Below are positions 4,682 to 6,436 of a stretch of DNA of 6,436 nucleotides, piece after piece. Position 1 is the stretch's first letter. The number at the start of each line of letters is the position of its first letter. Made by a program: the position numbers and the translations under genes. The notes beneath the pieces were generated by a model. The model searched no databases. It was not told the origin of the DNA and saw only the letters and a program-made list of their open reading frames with translations. Source of the stretch: Planctomycetota bacterium (GTDB taxonomy: Bacteria > Planctomycetota > Phycisphaerae > UBA1845 > CAIVHJ01); assembly GCA_022573485.1 (NCBI GenBank), contig JACZTW010000226.1, forward strand, positions 1 through 6,436. Direction: 5' to 3'.

Positions 4682-6436
4682 GTGATTCGATCGCGATCGA
4701 ACTGCAGACGGATATTCCACGGCGGCGCCGCGCGGGCGCTGTTGATGATGTCGCTTTTCCTGCTAATCACCAGTTGTACTCAACCTGACGACAACGGGAA
4801 TGACAACGGCAACCAAAACGACAACGCCAATGTCAACGACAACGGCAATGCCAATGACAACGCCAACACGAATGGGGACGGAACCATCCCGCCTTCAACT
4901 CCCGGGCTGGGCCAGATTCTTGTCGAGTTCGATTTTTCCACCGGCAACAACGTCATTGCTCAGGCTTTGGAGGGCGACGGCACGGAGTATGGCTTCTTCG
5001 GCGACAAGGATGCCAGCGGCGCGGCCTTCCAGATGACACGCATCGACGTGATCTTGACTTCGACGGTGGCCGTCCGCACGACGTTGGATGAATCGCAGCG
5101 TCCGTCGCAGCTGCTGGCCGAGGATCGATCGGCCATGCTGCTTAGCTACGATGATGCCGGCACGGAAGTCACCGCCGTCTTCGTGGCCACTAATGGTGAG
5201 ACCACCCGCACCACGATTACACTCGACAATTCGTCCGCGCGGTCGCCTGCTCAAGCGCTCTTCGGCATCACTGAACTGTGCAATGTGCTCGATGGTATCG
5301 GCTCGATTACTGACCGCATCCTATCGATGTGTGAGAGCGATCCCAACGCGCGTCTGTGTACCAGCAGCATCACGCAGTCCATTGAGGCTTTGGATTCGTT
5401 CTGTTCGGCCGAACTGTTTGCGGTAACCAACCGGCTGTCGCCCAGCATCGGCCAGGGGCCGGCCCTGACCGTGCCTTTGGCCGTCGTGATCACGGCCAGC
5501 TCCCACTCGATCACCCCTAACGCGGTCCTCTCGCTGCGCGGCGAAGTGCTCGGCGGCGAACCACCCTATTTATTCGACTGGGAGGCCCTGCAAGGCAGCC
5601 CCAGTCAACCCGATATCGGCTCGGTCGATCTGGGAACCATCAGCATCGCCAATTTGACTCTGGTTTTTGAGGGTACCTATACCTTTCGCTTGACGGTGTT
5701 CGGCGGCGACGGCGAATCGAGTTTCTTCGAGGTCGTGATTGTCGTCTCCGAGGATCCGGGGGCGCTGGTGGTTGAAGCACAGGCTGAGGTCTTCCCGTCC
5801 GATCCGTTCACGGTCAATCTGTCGGCGGAGGCCCGCGGGGGGCTTGAGCCGTTTGCATTCCTGTGGAGCCTGGACGCGGGCGAAGGCGAAGTGACCTTCG
5901 GCGATGAAACCGCCGCCGCGACCTCGGCCATATTTTCGCAGTGCGGCATCTTCATTCTCAAGGTCACGGCCACCGATGTGTTGGGCGTGACGACCGGCTT
6001 CGATCTGCCGATCACGATCATTAACACGACCACGGACTTGATTGTCGAGATCGATCCCCCGGCCTGCACCGAGGGCACTTTCCTCGATGCCTGCGTCGCT
6101 CTGGGCGCGAACATCACGCTGGGCGTGGACACCACGAATGAATCCAGCCCCGGCGCGCTGGAGTATGCCTGGGAGATCATTGACGGCGTCGATTCAGCGT
6201 TTCTCTCCGATGAGACGACTGCCAATGCGATCCTGCATGCCATTGGGCCTGAAACGGTGGTCGTCGAAGTCACCGTTACCGATTCGGAAACATGCCAGTC
6301 GACTACGGATCAAATCTCCGTCGAAGTCATCCAGAGCGGGCAGTTGGCAGTTGACATCTTCAGCGACGGCAACGCAACGCTGGGTCACCCCGAAACCCTC
6401 CACGCTCAAGTGACGGGAGCGATCGGCCTACTCTCG
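4682..6436 (+). CDS. Large lipoprotein with Asn/Asp-rich linker and PKD/Ig-like domains, 3' end cut by window edge
   Basis: Predicted surface or periplasmic lipoprotein: 585 codons, open to the window end. Residues 1-32 form a signal peptide: Arg-rich start, hydrophobic core (LLMMSLFLLI), lipobox ITSC with lipidated Cys32. The next residue is Thr, not Asp, consistent with outer-membrane sorting if Lol-type rules apply. Residues 36-67 are a flexible Asn/Asp/Gly repeat. Residues about 73-190 are beta-rich and unrecognised. About 195-245 is helical with four cysteines (200, 217, 226, 241), possibly two disulfides. Then come three PKD/Ig/cadherin-like beta domains (about 266-358, 361-450, 452-548) and the start of a fourth (554 on). 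Domains two and three share a GDETAAATSAIF/SDETTANAIL strand pattern. No catalytic motif is visible; adhesion, carbohydrate contact or a spacer role is possible. It may be a much larger repeat protein. Confidence 0.85.
   Translation, partial: MIRSRSNCRRIFHGGAARALLMMSLFLLITSCTQPDDNGNDNGNQNDNANVNDNGNANDNANTNGDGTIPPSTPGLGQILVEFDFSTGNNVIAQALEGDGTEYGFFGDKDASGAAFQMTRIDVILTSTVAVRTTLDESQRPSQLLAEDRSAMLLSYDDAGTEVTAVFVATNGETTRTTITLDNSSARSPAQALFGITELCNVLDGIGSITDRILSMCESDPNARLCTSSITQSIEALDSFCSAELFAVTNRLSPSIGQGPALTVPLAVVITASSHSITPNAVLSLRGEVLGGEPPYLFDWEALQGSPSQPDIGSVDLGTISIANLTLVFEGTYTFRLTVFGGDGESSFFEVVIVVSEDPGALVVEAQAEVFPSDPFTVNLSAEARGGLEPFAFLWSLDAGEGEVTFGDETAAATSAIFSQCGIFILKVTATDVLGVTTGFDLPITIINTTTDLIVEIDPPACTEGTFLDACVALGANITLGVDTTNESSPGALEYAWEIIDGVDSAFLSDETTANAILHAIGPETVVVEVTVTDSETCQSTTDQISVEVIQSGQLAVDIFSDGNATLGHPETLHAQVTGAIGLLS
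4787..4882 (+). repeat. Low-complexity AAC/GAC/GGC codon repeat encoding the Asn/Asp/Gly linker
   Basis: Thirty-two codons are almost all Asn (AAC/AAT), Asp (GAC) or Gly, with scattered Ala, Gln, Val and Thr. Irregular copies of the hexamer GACAAC recur. It lies directly after the lipobox and acts as a tether in the protein. Such tracts tend to change length by slippage; the mixed AAC/AAT and GGC/GCC use shows the copies have diverged. Confidence 0.85.

Overview
The window looks like a chromosomal segment of a member of the Planctomycetota, possibly close to Phycisphaerae. This is inferred from GC-rich coding DNA, a Ser/Thr kinase that begins with an MJ0042-type zinc finger, a lipoprotein with a long Asn/Asp-rich (DNDNGN-type) linker after its lipobox, and a tyrosine recombinase with a PNQLRH box. 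Taxonomy cannot be settled from this sequence alone.

Left part (1-1321): the incomplete gene of a phage-type tyrosine recombinase runs leftward off the window edge from an ATG at 1130. It has a good ribosome binding site and a perfect 9-bp inverted repeat just upstream. Beside it, on the same strand, is tRNA-His(GTG), whose 3' end faces the recombinase. This is the usual arrangement at the edge of an integrative element inserted at a tRNA gene, so DNA left of about 1247 is probably mobile and DNA to the right is probably host.

Middle (1322-2106): tRNA-His (minus) and tRNA-Arg(TCG) (plus) diverge from a 228-bp spacer. I see a sigma70-like promoter for each. Between the tRNA-His promoter and the tRNA lies a REPIN-like inverted pair of palindromes with conserved flanks and covarying cores. 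It would therefore be transcribed as part of a long pre-tRNA-His leader. A gene-poor stretch of almost 500 bp follows tRNA-Arg, with a short tandem repeat inside a weak inverted repeat.

Right part (2107-6436): three plus-strand genes. The first is a soluble Hanks-type Ser/Thr kinase with an N-terminal zinc finger. The second is an HD-GYP phosphodiesterase-type protein with a C-terminal zinc ribbon. The third is a large lipoprotein, cut by the window end, with a four-cysteine region and a series of PKD/Ig-like domains. The gaps (243 and 292 bp) and separate promoter or RBS signals suggest separate transcription units rather than one operon. A joint signalling role for the kinase and the HD-GYP protein is possible but rests only on adjacency and the shared zinc-finger theme.

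The most unusual feature is the covarying REPIN-like structure in the tRNA-His leader. I see no CRISPR array, rRNA, insertion sequence or recognisable defence system.
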